From: Ciborinia camelliae
Taxonomy: Eukaryota > Ascomycota > Leotiomycetes > Helotiales > Sclerotiniaceae
Length of the DNA stretch: 64,000 bases
NCBI GenBank assembly: GCA_025890175.1
Contig: JANPYM010000001.1
Location: 89,187 to 153,186 of the forward strand
Reading direction: 5' to 3'
The notes beneath the pieces are model-generated. The model did not search any database and was not told the origin of the DNA. It saw nothing but the letters and a program-made list of their open reading frames with translations. Made by a program: the position numbers and the translations under genes. Shown here piece after piece: positions 37,599 to 49,195 of this stretch; within the stretch, counting starts at the first letter, position 1; each line of letters opens with the position of its first letter.

Positions 37599-40500
37599 CT
37601 AACAGCCGGTGCCGCTTTTGAAGCTTTGAGTACTGTTACTCAATGTCAACCCATCTGGAGTAATGACATTCAATTGCAAAGCAGACGTTCCATCAGTATT
37701 ACCATAAACAATTGTGACTGGGACCATTTCACCAGCCGAGGCAGTGAAAACAAAAGGCGTACTAGTACCACCGCCACCAAGAGTCGCCATTCCAACATAG
37801 TTAGTATCGTTGAAGCGGTTACCTGCACCATCACCAAAATACAGGTATCCGATGTCATCTGCTGCAGCAAATACGAAGGTGTATGCTCCTGCAGCGGAAG
37901 CCGCGAAGAATCCTTGGTAAACGATAGCGGTTTGCTTATATGCTGAGGACGTGGATACGAAATTGATGTTTTGGATTTTACCAGTTGCGAAAGGAGTTTG
38001 GCCAGATGCAAAGTAAGAGGGTTTGAAGGTGGTATAAAGGTTACCCAAAGTCTGTGTGAAGGGATTGGTATATTCGGAAAAGGTTAAAACGGAAGTGCAA
38101 GTAAAAGCCGTGGAAGCAACAACTGGGAAGGAAAATGCCTGGGTACCAGATGGTGGGGTGGTGATGATATCTTTGGCAGATGCAATGGTGGGAGATAAGA
38201 GAGTGGAATCTGGGCCTTGGATAGTGAAGCCGAAGACAGCGTTGCCGACACCATTGGCATATAGGACCCTGAATGGGAGGAATTGACCGGCTGTCAAAGT
38301 CCTAGAGACAGTCATAACTGCACCGGAGATACCGAAGTATGCGGTAAGAAGATCAGTATTGTTGGCTGAGTAAGCGCTATATGCATTGGAACCGATCCAC
38401 CCCATGACAATGTCATTAGAGTCAGTAATCGTGAAAGTATAAGTTCCCGCTTTACGGGCATATACAAAACCAGTGTGTACGATGGCGAGCTGCTCAACGC
38501 TACGGGACGGAGCACCAGGGTAGAGAGTAGCATTAGAGCCGGGTGCAGTATTGGGAAAACCAGTTTGAGTGGAGGTTCCATTATAGATGGGGTTCTTTCC
38601 GTTGAATGTAGTGACATCAAATTGTGGGTATCCATAACCACTATTGAAAGTTGGGTTGGTGAAATAAGCAAAGTTAACACCGAGGTTGGATGATGTTACT
38701 GGATCTGATGAAGCGGCAGCTGTAGATGATGAAGTTGTGCTAGATAATATTTGGGATGTGGAAGCAGCTAAAGTGGCTTGAGAGGAAGTAATTGATGTCG
38801 AGGTGATTAGATTTGTGGAAACAGATGGTGAAGAGACTCCATTGGATAGGATATTGACGATAGTTACAGAGGCTAATGAGGTTGTAATTGAAGGGGATGA
38901 GGAAATTAGTGTTGAAGATGTTGATGGCATATTAACGATAGGTATAGAATTTAATGGGGTTCCAATTATAGTGGATAAAGAAGGGATTAATGTTGAAGAT
39001 GTTGATGGGATATTAATGATAGTTATAGAGGCTAATGAGGTTGTAATTGAGGGGGATAAAGAAGGAGTTGGCGTTGAAGATGTTGGTGGGATATTAATGA
39101 TAGGTATAGAGGTTAATGTGGTTCCAATTGAGGGGAAAGAAGAAATTAGTGTTGTAGATATTGACGGGCTAACAATAATAGGTATAGAGGCTGATGACTC
39201 GGAAGTTCCAATTGTGACGGGTAAAGAAATAGAAGGTGTTAAGATTGTGGATGGCACAATTGCCAGAGAAATAGAAGGAACTAGTGTCGTGGATGAAACA
39301 ATAGGTAGAGAATTTGATGGAGTTTCAATTGCTATTGATAGAGAAGGAGAAGATGTTAGGCTTGTGGGTGGGATGGGTATATCTATAGAAGGCGTTAAGA
39401 TGGATGTTATAGTTGGTAGAGAAACAGAAGGTGTTATGGTGGTGGATGGAAGAATAGATAAAGCATTAGATGAGGTTTCAATCGTAATGGGTAAAGAAAA
39501 AGAAGGCATCAATGTTGTGGATATTATAATAGGTAGAGAGGACGATTCGGGTTCGATTGTAAAGAGTATTGAAATTGACGAGGTTGGAATTGTGATTGGC
39601 AGAGAGGATAATTCTGTTTCGATTGTAATGGGTAAAGAAATAGAAGGCGTCAAAGTGGTGGATGGGATAACAGGTAAAGAATTTGACAAGGTTTCAATTG
39701 TGAGGGGTAATGAAATAGGAGTTAGTGTTGTAGATGGGATGATAGATGTAGGGGATAATTCAGTTTCAATGGTGAGAGGTAGATCAATGGAAGGCGTCAA
39801 GGTTGTAGATGGTATAATTGGTAGAGAGGTCTGCGAAGTTTCAATTGTAATGGGTAGATCAATAGAAGGCGTCAAGGTCGTGGATGGTATAACTGGTAGA
39901 GCGGTCTGCGAAGTTTCGATAGTAAGGGGGGGTAGATCGATAGAAGGCGTCAAGGTTATAGATGGTATAATTGCTAAGGAACTTGGCGAAGTTTCGATTG
40001 TGATAGGCAGAATGTCGGAGATCGATGAGGTTGGAATTGTGACCGGTAGATCAATGGAAGGAGTTAGGGTTGTAGATGGTATGATCGGTAGAGAGATTGA
40101 CTCGGTTTCAATTGTGACCGGTAGATCAACAGAAGGCGTGAAGGTTGTAGATGGTATGATTGGTAGAGAGGTTGGCGAAGTTTCAATTGTGATGGGAAAA
40201 AGGATTGATTCGGTTTCAATTGTGATCGGTAGATCAATAGAAGGAGTTAGTGTTATGGATGGGATAATGGATAGAGAGGTTGGCAAAGTTTCGGTTGTGA
40301 GAGGCAGGATGTCGGAAATCGACGAGGTTGGAATTGTGACCGGTAGATCAATGGAAGGAGTTAGGGTTGTAGATGGGATAATGGATAAAACAGTTAGTGA
40401 GGTTTCAATTGTCATTGTCAGAAAGTCGGAGATTGACGAGGTTGGAATTGTGACCGGTAAATCAACAGAAGGAATCAGGGTTGTGGACGGGATAATGGAT

Positions 40501-42260
40501 AGAACAGTTAGTGAGGTTTCAATTGTGATGGGAGGAATCTCGGAGGTTAACAAAGTTTCAATTGGTTCCGGTAGAGAAATGGAAGGAACTAGAGTTGTGG
40601 ATGGAATAATAAGAGGTAGAGAGGTTAATGAGGTTGGAATTGTGATGGGCAAAGAGGTTGATAAGGGTTCAATTGTGACCGGTAGATCAACAGAAGGAAT
40701 AAGGGTCGTGGATGGGATAATAAGAGGTAGAGAGGTTAATGAGGTTGGAATTGTGATGGGCAAAGAGGTTGATAAGGGTTCAATTGTGACCGGTAGATCA
40801 ACAGAAGGAATAAGGGTCGTGGATGGGATAATAAGAGGTAGAGAGGTTAATGAGGTTGGAATTGTAATGGGCAAAGAGGTTGATAAGGGTTCAATTGTGA
40901 CCGGTAGATCAACAGAAGGAATAAGGGTCGTGGATGGGATAATAGTAGAAAGAGAGGTTAATGAAGTTGGAATTGTGATGGGTAGAAGAACAGAAGACGT
41001 TAGTGGTGTAAATGGGATAATATCGATGGTTATAGAGGTTGATGGGCTTCCGGATGCCGAAGTGCTGCTGACTGTGTTGAAAATGGATGTCCCGGAAGTC
41101 GGTATACCAAGTATTGAACTTGTCAAATCAGAGACAGAGCTGGTAGCGGGTTTGATATCCGTTGCATAATTTGGATTGGTAGCATTGGAGAAAGTATAAG
41201 AAGAGCCAATGGTCCATGTATCGATCCCATTGGTCTGACCTGTATTTGTAGCATAGGTGGCATCCCATGATTCCGCATACAGACTGCAAGCTTGACCTTG
41301 GGGGGCCCCATCCGAATAAAGGATATAGGTATTGATGAATTGACAAGTCTGTGCGGGACTATCTGCAGGTGGATTGGCAAGATTGTTCGCGCTGGTGGCA
41401 TCACAAGCTGTGGTACAAAGGCGAACGTCGAATGGAGTGTCGGTAAAGAAACGATAACCAAGGAAAGTATTCATACCGTTGGAGTCCAGAGGAGCGTCGA
41501 TGGCAGAATCGTTAAGGAATGTAGGATCAAGGTATCCATTTGGTGTTGGAACAGTGGTAATAGCATAACCGTTCGATCCTGCGATGACAACTTTGAAATC
41601 GCTACGAACTTGACCACTATAGACTGCTGTCCTAGCATCAACTGCTCCACCCCAGAAAACACATTTGACGTTGGTCATGGAAGAAGGGTTTGGGCAATTA
41701 GCACCAGGGTTGAGTGTTGGATCGCGTTCGAAGTATATATTTATAGCATTGCATCCATTGATAGCAGTGCACTTGCTGGCACACAAAGCGGTATCATAAG
41801 TTGGTAAATTTGTAAATCCCATATACTTCAAGGCCTCGTTGCTTGCTTTCAAATTTGAAAAATATTTGGTATAGCCAGGTGGAGTTAAGGCTCTATTGGC
41901 GGCATCAGCAAATGGCTTGTATGCTAAAAAGGAATCTGGGTCATCTGGTGGGTTGGTGCCTGTATAAATTGATGCTGGTTGAACTGAACAGTCACCATCT
42001 CTAACTATGAGCTGTTTGGCTGAACGTTTCCTGCCTGGGGTATATCCTTGATCAGCCGAACTGTATGGCACTGGAGCTGCGGCGGAGGAAGCTGCGGCAA
42101 CGAAATTGTATGTGACATTCTCAGAAGTGATTCCATCAGGTACACTATGAGCGTATTGTACAACAGGGCTGAGAGACTCGAAGTCGATATTCTGAGGATG
42201 GGGAGCTGCATTTGCACCCGCGGCGGTCAATGCGACCAGGATACCATCGGCGAAACGCAT
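37599..42260 (-). CDS. Secreted GLEYA-domain adhesin, repeat-rich
   Basis: One exon, 1,553 residues. The ATG at 42260 was chosen because it gives a signal peptide (MRFADGILVALTAAGANA); the frame is open further upstream, but those residues look untranslated. A Kex2-type site (GRKR) lies near residue 75-80. Two Cys-rich modules follow (LCASKC...GCNAINIYF and LCTTACD...CQFINTYILY), PAN/apple-like in spacing. Residues ~400-1150 are Ser/Thr/Pro/Ile repeats (SLPIIPSTTLTPSIDLP type), including a near-identical 37-residue unit in tandem. The C-terminus has two GLEYA/PA14-like domains at ~1195-1360 and ~1390-1545 (AGTYTFTITDSNDIVMGWIG; AGAYTFVFAAADDIGYLYFG). GLEYA domains are known carbohydrate-binding adhesin modules; adhesion to host or to other cells is inferred. 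No C-terminal GPI signal is apparent. Confidence 0.85.
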   Translation of the reverse strand: MRFADGILVALTAAGANAAPHPQNIDFESLSPVVQYAHSVPDGITSENVTYNFVAAASSAAAPVPYSSADQGYTPGRKRSAKQLIVRDGDCSVQPASIYTGTNPPDDPDSFLAYKPFADAANRALTPPGYTKYFSNLKASNEALKYMGFTNLPTYDTALCASKCTAINGCNAINIYFERDPTLNPGANCPNPSSMTNVKCVFWGGAVDARTAVYSGQVRSDFKVVIAGSNGYAITTVPTPNGYLDPTFLNDSAIDAPLDSNGMNTFLGYRFFTDTPFDVRLCTTACDATSANNLANPPADSPAQTCQFINTYILYSDGAPQGQACSLYAESWDATYATNTGQTNGIDTWTIGSSYTFSNATNPNYATDIKPATSSVSDLTSSILGIPTSGTSIFNTVSSTSASGSPSTSITIDIIPFTPLTSSVLLPITIPTSLTSLSTIIPSTTLIPSVDLPVTIEPLSTSLPITIPTSLTSLPLIIPSTTLIPSVDLPVTIEPLSTSLPITIPTSLTSLPLIIPSTTLIPSVDLPVTIEPLSTSLPITIPTSLTSLPLIIPSTTLVPSISLPEPIETLLTSEIPPITIETSLTVLSIIPSTTLIPSVDLPVTIPTSSISDFLTMTIETSLTVLSIIPSTTLTPSIDLPVTIPTSSISDILPLTTETLPTSLSIIPSITLTPSIDLPITIETESILFPITIETSPTSLPIIPSTTFTPSVDLPVTIETESISLPIIPSTTLTPSIDLPVTIPTSSISDILPITIETSPSSLAIIPSITLTPSIDLPPLTIETSQTALPVIPSTTLTPSIDLPITIETSQTSLPIIPSTTLTPSIDLPLTIETELSPTSIIPSTTLTPISLPLTIETLSNSLPVIPSTTLTPSISLPITIETELSSLPITIPTSSISILFTIEPESSSLPIIISTTLMPSFSLPITIETSSNALSILPSTTITPSVSLPTITSILTPSIDIPIPPTSLTSSPSLSIAIETPSNSLPIVSSTTLVPSISLAIVPSTILTPSISLPVTIGTSESSASIPIIVSPSISTTLISSFPSIGTTLTSIPIINIPPTSSTPTPSLSPSITTSLASITIINIPSTSSTLIPSLSTIIGTPLNSIPIVNMPSTSSTLISSSPSITTSLASVTIVNILSNGVSSPSVSTNLITSTSITSSQATLAASTSQILSSTTSSSTAAASSDPVTSSNLGVNFAYFTNPTFNSGYGYPQFDVTTFNGKNPIYNGTSTQTGFPNTAPGSNATLYPGAPSRSVEQLAIVHTGFVYARKAGTYTFTITDSNDIVMGWIGSNAYSAYSANNTDLLTAYFGISGAVMTVSRTLTAGQFLPFRVLYANGVGNAVFGFTIQGPDSTLLSPTIASAKDIITTPPSGTQAFSFPVVASTAFTCTSVLTFSEYTNPFTQTLGNLYTTFKPSYFASGQTPFATGKIQNINFVSTSSAYKQTAIVYQGFFAASAAGAYTFVFAAADDIGYLYFGDGAGNRFNDTNYVGMATLGGGGTSTPFVFTASAGEMVPVTIVYGNTDGTSALQLNVITPDGLTLSNSTQSFKSGTGC
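38800..41130. repeat. Coding Ser/Thr repeat array of the adhesin
   Basis: Repeats inside the adhesin gene, all in units divisible by three. The most recent expansion is a 111-bp unit repeated about three times at roughly 40600-40950, differing by a few bases. Because the unit preserves frame on both strands, an antisense frame of 788 codons is open across it. Confidence 0.8.
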
Positions 42261-44229
42261 TTTCAAAAGTAGAAAGCTATTGAAATTGATAAAGAAATCA
42301 TAGATATAAAACCAAGAAATGAAAACCACCAAAATAATAAAGGGATGGAGGAAAAGCAATGTCCTTACATACAGCAAAAAATGATGATGATAGCCCAGTC
42401 TAAGCAAGCATAGACCAAAACGCGTGAAATTGTTATAAGAGTTCCAATATTTCAAAATTGACTTCTTAGTTGTCGGTTTCCCTCACTCCCGAATATGTAC
42501 GTGTTGCCTTACACCATTAGAATTTTCCCCACACCAAGAATGTTTAGATGCTTTGACAAGACGAAAGAACCTTAACTACTGGGGGATTACAAAAAAAATC
42601 GATCGGTTTCCGTACTCTATCGTTGGCTATAGAAGAGTCATACAGGGACTATGACTATAATAATCATAAGTTGTGGCGTAGTGACCAATTTAGTACGAGT
42701 ATGTTGTGAGTGGCAAAATACACAATACAAACGGCTTGTAACCTAAGAATCCCGAATCCAAAAAACCATGCTATATTCAGGCGTAAACATGAGATGGTGG
42801 TAAAGATCAAAGTAAGTTGTTGTTAAAATTTCACTCTAGAAATCGAGACCAGAAGAAATATATATCGCACAAAAGAATTGCAGCTGGAATGTAGTCGTTT
42901 CCATGATTCGATGGCAGTTAGACTTGGGGCCAAGAAGATGATCTTCTGGGTGCCACGTGCACAAATTTCAGATTGAAGTCGAATAATGATAGCATCAAAA
43001 TCTTGGGAGACACAAGTATTGCATGTGCCATCATCAGATCTTCACGGATATTTCCCAGGTAGTCAGAATTTTATTCATCAGCAGTGGCATTGGCAAGGTC
43101 GGCTGTGCTTTGAGGCTGTATATTGACTTTTAGAGTTGTGGGGAAGTAATGGAAACAGATCTTGATGTATGCTTATTTGATGGGGAAAGACGCTGTCTGA
43201 AATTTAGCGCATTGGTTTTTCTATATGTAAGATTAGCTAGATCGCGCTTATAGTTCAATCTGCTTGTCCGTTCTACTGCTACTTATCTGCCGGAGTTGAC
43301 TTTCCAGGGACCTGTCCGTGCTCAGATAGAGTAGGCCAAGTGACTAGCTTACTATTCCGATCGCTTGGATCCATCCCTTTTTTTAGTGCCAAGCCCCTAA
43401 TCTTGAAGGCTAAGCGAGGAACGCTCAACACCATTGGTCAGGTATTGCTATGGCGGACTGTTCATGAAAAATATTCGATAAACCTCTTGATGATCAAAAT
43501 ATTCCGACAGCCGAATGGCAGACAAGATAATTATATGATTGTCGGTTTCGTTTAGAACCAGTTCTTGTAATCCAAACAGAACAGAATGAAAGGTTTGGTC
43601 TACAATTATTCCGACTTCCAGCTCTTTAAAATTTCCAATTATTGCTAGACTAGTGGTAGAAGGAAGACATCAGGGTTGGAGGAGCTACCACCTGATATCA
43701 CGAACAAAGCATAACTGTGCTGTGAGAGATCATCAATCCCGCCGATCTTCAGAAGTAGAATAATTTGTATGGGTAAAAATGGGGAAATAGCGAATAATAG
43801 TACATAAAAATTCGAAATGCTTATGCACAATATATCTGCCTGAATATTAACAGTATGATAATCAAAAACGGTGATTCTTCTAGGGAACTGATCACTTTAG
43901 CCCAAATAACACGGATAAATAATTGATATTGGGAATGGGAAAACAAGGAAATGGTGGTTCCCTCCTTGGATGTCTGAATCAGGTCATGCATTCGTTTCCG
44001 GTCAATAGTTTTGTGCTAGACTTGGATTTCGCAATGGAGATCCTATCCATAAATTGCAGAACGGTAGATTATATTGTTTAATTTAAGTCCCGGCTAACCC
44101 ACAGTCTTGTCTCTTTAAAAAATATATATCAGAGAGTTTCCGTTTGATGATTTTCCCAACACAGACTGTATTATTTGGCCAGAAGCAAGATATCAGGATG
44201 ATTCCATTGAAAGTTTCAGAATGTTAGAT
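42261..44229. other. Intergenic, adhesin promoter side
   Basis: No gene supported. The adhesin promoter and 5' UTR should lie at about 42261-43000. A 71-codon + frame at 43340 has no supporting signal. Confidence 0.45.
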
Positions 44230-46078
44230 GTCAAGTCCACACGACCATTTGCCAAACAACCTAAAGCCAGCTTCGACTTCGATTTGCGTCACTAATATCC
44301 CTGAGATGAGAGACCTTCCAGCCGGGCGTTTTGTTTTTAAGGATCTGGATTGAACTCTGAGATATCGGACTTTTGTACACGCCACTTTCAACACATTGGG
44401 ATATGTTCCATATTGATATTGTAATCGAGGCTGGCTGCATAAAGTACGAAAAGCTCAAGTTTGTTAAAATTTTCTTCCTGAATATCTATTTGTTCTTTGC
44501 TATAGGAACCAACTAACCTTGACCATATCGTGGAATTTGTTGTTAACTTCTCATTTGGGTCAGCAGCTCATATGAATAAATAATGAATTATTTCGATCAT
44601 CAACGTAATTTGGCAAAGGCGCGGCTCAGAGAAATAAACCTGCCGAGAAGAAAAATAAATTTATTGCGAGGCATAATAAATAGAGGGTCGATCATGACTC
44701 AGGTAAGGCTGCTTCAGAAGATATAGTTGTCTTTTGATCCTGTGGTTGAGATATAAGAATAGGTTGGCTTCTATTATGAGCCGTGCGGACTTGTTCTCGT
44801 TGGCATCATCCAGAAGTTTTTCCAAGTGAAGTTCTGGGTGCAATTATGTCTGGCTTGCATGAATGTTAGGGTGCGGTTAAGTTCGTTCATAAGTGGGGTA
44901 TAGCATTTTGAATCACGGATTTCGATCCGAAGAGCATAGGACATTATTGTCTGTATCGTAGCCTTCGAACAGCCATGTCGTGAGTTTTGTCGGCCAGCTG
45001 TGAGCATGAGCCATCATTTTATTTGCCCAAGATGAATGTTGCAGACAAGATACTAGGATAAGATGCATGCATTGTTGAACGATCTGATACAACAATGATT
45101 GTAAAAGGCCTTCCAAAGATGTTTGCATCTCATTTCCTGCGCTCCAGAAGAAAAAGCTGGCCATAATCATATCAGCATTATCTGTCCAGATTTTCAGAGT
45201 CTTGAGTGCGGATTTCACTACCCAGGCACTCCATCAAAGTAGATTTACCCGATTCTGCTTTGCCCGATATCCAATATATCACATTTTCCTTTTGCAACAA
45301 ATTTAAAAATCCCGTTGGTGTTGCTCACCTACTACTTGAATTTTCGAAATCCCATTCAAATGTAGGTGTATGTGTTTCTTCGATGCTATTCTTTCGATCC
45401 CTGATTGATTTACAATGCAAACCCTTAATAATTTCGCGGCAAGGAGCGATTCTATGTGCCTCGGCTTCAATATTGACGCAGTTCACTTTGATATCGTTGA
45501 TTGTATATTCAGCGGTTGCATATTGGTTGGGGTTTGGGCTGCAAAGAGAATTTCTGGTCGTAGTTCTTTCAGGTGACCCCCAATCTTGATATGGCTCTGC
45601 TTAGTTTCGTTTTTTAGGTTTGTGAGCAGCAAAAGAATATCCGATTGCTTATTACTAGTGTCAAAGTTAACTACTTTTGCGCGCAAAATGTTTTTGGCAA
45701 TCGACCACAACTCAAAATTGCAATCAAGCGACTATTTAGCTGCAGTCTGTAGTGCCATACGAAAGCTTTCTAGTCCACTTTTAACACTATTGCCCTTATT
45801 CTACTTTAACTTCGATGTATTCAGTGGTGCTAAAAGCTCCTCTGCCACTTCTTTGCACGTAGCAGCCAGATGACGTAGAGCAATCTCATCAGATAGTATG
45901 GTATTTGAACAAGTAGAGGACGCCGTCTTTAGATCACCATTGAGATCAATTTGAGGCCCTTGTGAAATGGAAGAGGACCATTTTTGTAGAGCTTGTAACC
46001 GTCAGCCACTAACTTCAAGCTAAAAAAGATGAACTGTACAATTACGCCTACGAGAGCAATTGCCCTTAATGGGTCCAT
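44230..46078 (-). pseudogene. Decayed NACHT/NLR-type STAND protein gene
   Basis: Minus-strand remnant of a fungal NLR-like gene. It begins at the ATG 46078-46076 with a hydrophobic N-terminus (MDPLRAIALVGVIVQF) like the N-terminal domain of fungal STAND proteins, then a CKEVAEELLAPLN segment. A frameshift near 45950-45970 and TAG stops at 45801-45803 and 45732-45734 break the frame. The Walker A motif GKAESGKST (45238-45265) survives, as does the NACHT-typical FFFWSAGNEMQTSLEGLLQS near 45160-45100, in a shifted frame. Further stops and frameshifts follow to about 44230. Intact relatives act in heterokaryon incompatibility or innate recognition. The TAG codons fit CAG-to-TAG change, as RIP would produce, but that is an inference. 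Confidence 0.75.
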
Positions 46079-47435
46079 CAATTTTTATGAAAAACGATAT
46101 GGAATAAATCATCTTGACAATCTAAGGATAACATACGGAGTAACTTGGTGACGGTGATGCAGCCCTTGTCATGCTTTTGTCATCGCCGTTCTCCGTATAA
46201 TACCTCGTCGAAAAATGATCCTTGAAGTATAAGCTACAGTTAGGAATATTTAAAATAAATGCTGTTGTACTTGTACTGCATTTCATGGTGGAAATTTTAC
46301 GAGAAATCATTTCATTTGAAGAATCTTACATTGATAAAAACATATAGATTGAATCCAACATCCTATCTCCAATACTGTATATTTTCTTGACTTGAAGTTT
46401 CAAATCAAGCCTACATAGCCACTGTAGCGTTCGCAATTCTGAGCCCGAGCTTGATATCTTCAGAAGTTCTGCCAACCGTCGATCATTTGCATTGGTATCA
46501 AGATTAGGAAAATCCAGTGCAGTAATCGTAACTTTGTTCGGGGGGTGGGTGATATTTGAGCTCATTAGAACAGACTCATTGTCGGCAATGTTGCGACCCG
46601 CCCGCTTCAGTTCAATGGTTCCTGCACTGGTGTATTTGTTCTCTGCAAGTCCAGATACCTACATCCAGAGTCTCGAAACTCCACCACAAGTACGTCACTA
46701 TTTCCCTTTAAAGACTAACAAGCCTAATGTGTTTTATGTGAAAAACGTCGAGACCAAGAATTAAAATATCAATACTAGCATATGTGTCGCTTCTCCGCCC
46801 AGACTCTTGGCTCCCAGGGAAACAGGTACTTGGGAGAACAAAGTATCTCGGTGGCTTTGACAGGAAAGCTTATTTATTTATTCGATCACTAAGTACCGCA
46901 ATCATACATTCAGAGAAGTCACATACCGCCTCTTCTGCCATAATAGGCTTGCAAAATCTTCTGGAGGTTCTTGCCTTTTTCATTCGATTCAGTTTCTAGT
47001 GACGGTTATATCTACTTTGGAGCATGTAAAGTTTAATTCGATATATTTACATCAAATATTATGAATTCATAATATCAATCCATTGACTAGGTACTAAGGA
47101 AATCGGATATCGAATACCTAAGTCAAAGTTAGATACTCAAAAGCTATGACCTTTTGAAATCAAGAAGTATTTTTAATTCTGTGGCATGTTTGTTAAAGGT
47201 GTTAGGCTTTAGATACATGAGCATTTCATACCACTTCGGGAGAAGAAGAATCAAGATATTAGCAAAACCCTCTCCTCAAGGAAATTTTGAAGCACATCTA
47301 AGTGTGGAGGCTGGGATAGAGTTATCAGGAAAGCTGTTGAGGTATGATTGAGGAATCCTCAAACTCTTTCTGAAGGGCAAGGCATTGAATAAACCATCGG
47401 TAACTCAACTCTCTCACCCATCAGTAGACATGCAT
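46079..47435. other. Unassigned, possible degraded exons
   Basis: A minus-strand frame from about 46658 (preceded by TAG, possibly an acceptor) to 46326 encodes ~110 non-repetitive residues (for example LDFPNLDTNANDRRLAELLK). Another near 46990-46925 ends at a GTATGT donor-like site. These may be exons of a decayed gene upstream of the NLR remnant, but no domain is recognisable. Confidence 0.3.
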
Positions 47436-48209
47436 TCAACTTATATACTCCGAATCGGACGGTACCACTGATATAGGAACCTTTGGACGATACGCCTCCA
47501 GTCTCTCAGCAGAGATAATGACTTCCACTTCAGGTTTACAAGCTTCGGAATCCCACTCATCATTCCAATTCTCTTTCCACCGATCAATCTCATGCTTCAA
47601 AGCCTTCATCTTGACCTTTAATTCTTCATATGACACGGGTTGTCCCCGATCGGCAAATGTAACCGGCCAATGAACTTTCAACGTATCGAGTTTCCCAAAC
47701 ATTTCCAACACATTTTTATAATCTCGACTTTCGCATTCAATATGCCTGATGGATGCGAAATCTTCCCTGTTAAACCTACAAGGTCCACCAGGGCCACGCC
47801 AAAAACATCTCGTGACAGACCATTGGGATATACAGAGAGTATCGACATCGGGATTGAAATACAGATAATGCTTTTTGGATGTGAATGGACATTTTCCTCG
47901 AAAGAAAAGCTTGTACCGAGATAGTGCGACGGCCCGACTTGTTTGATTGATTTGTAACAAGGTCCAGAGTTGTGGCAGATGCTGGCTAGGTTGAAATTTC
48001 GTGAGGTTTTTATCCAAAGTCAGCTTTCTGGGAGTTTCATTGAGAAGATGGTTGAAGATGGTAATCTGAATTGAGATTGGAAGGCTGTTAAATGTTGTAG
48101 GGCCCGGTTGACGGGGTGGACAGCGTGGAAGGTATTTATTGGCTAGAACTCTTGTTGAACGCCTTGGTGAGTGGGATGAGAGAGAGGATTTTGATGATGT
48201 TCTTGCCAT
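47436..48209 (-). CDS. 2EXR domain protein
   Basis: Single exon, 257 residues, from the ATG at 48209. After a basic Ser-rich N-terminus, residues ~38-130 match the fungal 2EXR pattern: TFNSLPISIQITIFNHLL, then RKLTLD, LLQINQTSRAVALSRYKLFF and YFNPDVDTLCIS. A charged helical stretch (ELKVKMKALKHEIDRWKENW) precedes an acidic C-terminus. 2EXR proteins are abundant in filamentous ascomycetes and of unknown biochemical function. No neighbour gives a functional hint. Confidence 0.85.
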   Translation of the reverse strand: MARTSSKSSLSSHSPRRSTRVLANKYLPRCPPRQPGPTTFNSLPISIQITIFNHLLNETPRKLTLDKNLTKFQPSQHLPQLWTLLQINQTSRAVALSRYKLFFRGKCPFTSKKHYLYFNPDVDTLCISQWSVTRCFWRGPGGPCRFNREDFASIRHIECESRDYKNVLEMFGKLDTLKVHWPVTFADRGQPVSYEELKVKMKALKHEIDRWKENWNDEWDSEACKPEVEVIISAERLEAYRPKVPISVVPSDSEYIS

Positions 48210-49195
48210 GTTTGTGGGTTTAGAAAAAGATGTTGAAAGTTCGCTGCATCTTTGTGCCAGTGAATAATATGACAGTTTTGTAGAGAGTGTATCCGCCAGA
48301 AAAATATTTTGATATTCTATTGATCATATGGAAAACAAGTACACAAGGTCTTCTACAAAACCCTTTTTCGGCGAATTCTTTCAAGTGACCCTATCAAAGA
48401 ACGGTGGCCTAGATTAATAACGTTGAGTGTTCTTTGTTGCAGAAGATATGTTCTAGCCTAACTAGAGACAATAACCGACTTGCAAATTATAATACTCGTC
48501 CTATAAAATAATCTAAAAATAAAATATTCAAGTCCAAGGGCAACATTCCGAAGGAGTCCCAAAGTATATTAGATGAGAGTCGCTTCAATCACGGAGTTAC
48601 ATAACAACAGTTAAAAGATGTTTATTTTATTCTTTGGCTTGTTATTATACCAGGTTGTATCTTGATGAAAGCCTCGAAACATGGAGTCAACATGTTTTGT
48701 CGCTTGTCCTGAATTTCTCGGACTTGTAGTGATTGTAAATTCCAAAAGCATTGAGGCAATACATACATTCAGGCCCGGCATCTCAAGCGTATTTCTGATC
48801 GTTGATTGTGCATTAATTAGAATCATAAATCATGTTAATCATTCAGATCGAGAGAAGATAATGTGTATTGTGAATGTCGAACACATCAACTCTAGAATGA
48901 TCTGGTCTACCCACTTCAGAGAAATCTCTATACTTCAATCACATCATTTATTTTATTTCATTCACAATGCTCGAGTCTAAACAATATTTGTAAATTTATT
49001 GAATCACTCCGCGGATCCTGTTATCCATATGATCTTATATAAACACCTCTTTCTACCCAGAGTTTCTTTCCTTTTCCATTCTCAACAAGTAAACTAAAAC
49101 TGCAACTACCAGCACAAATCACAAAAAACAATCAAATCTCCCAAAGAAAATACCCAAATTACCACAAACCCAAACTCCCAACTGCAATTCATACA
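48210..49195. other. Divergent intergenic region
   Basis: Separates the minus-strand 2EXR gene from the + strand small gene. A TATA-like TATATAAA lies at 49036-49043 and a C/A-rich leader typical of fungal 5' UTRs at about 49075-49195. No other gene is supported. Confidence 0.5.
49036..49043 (+). promoter_or_regulatory. TATA-like box of the small gene
   Basis: TATATAAA about 150 bp upstream of the ATG at 49196, followed by pyrimidine-rich CTCTTTCTACCC and a C/A-rich leader. Confidence 0.5.

Noticed and set aside
38803..41169. Antisense open frame of 788 codons over the adhesin repeats
   Set aside because: Repeat units divisible by three keep all frames open. The sense frame has a signal peptide and GLEYA domains; the antisense product is only a monotonous repeat (EGVKVVDGIIGREV type).
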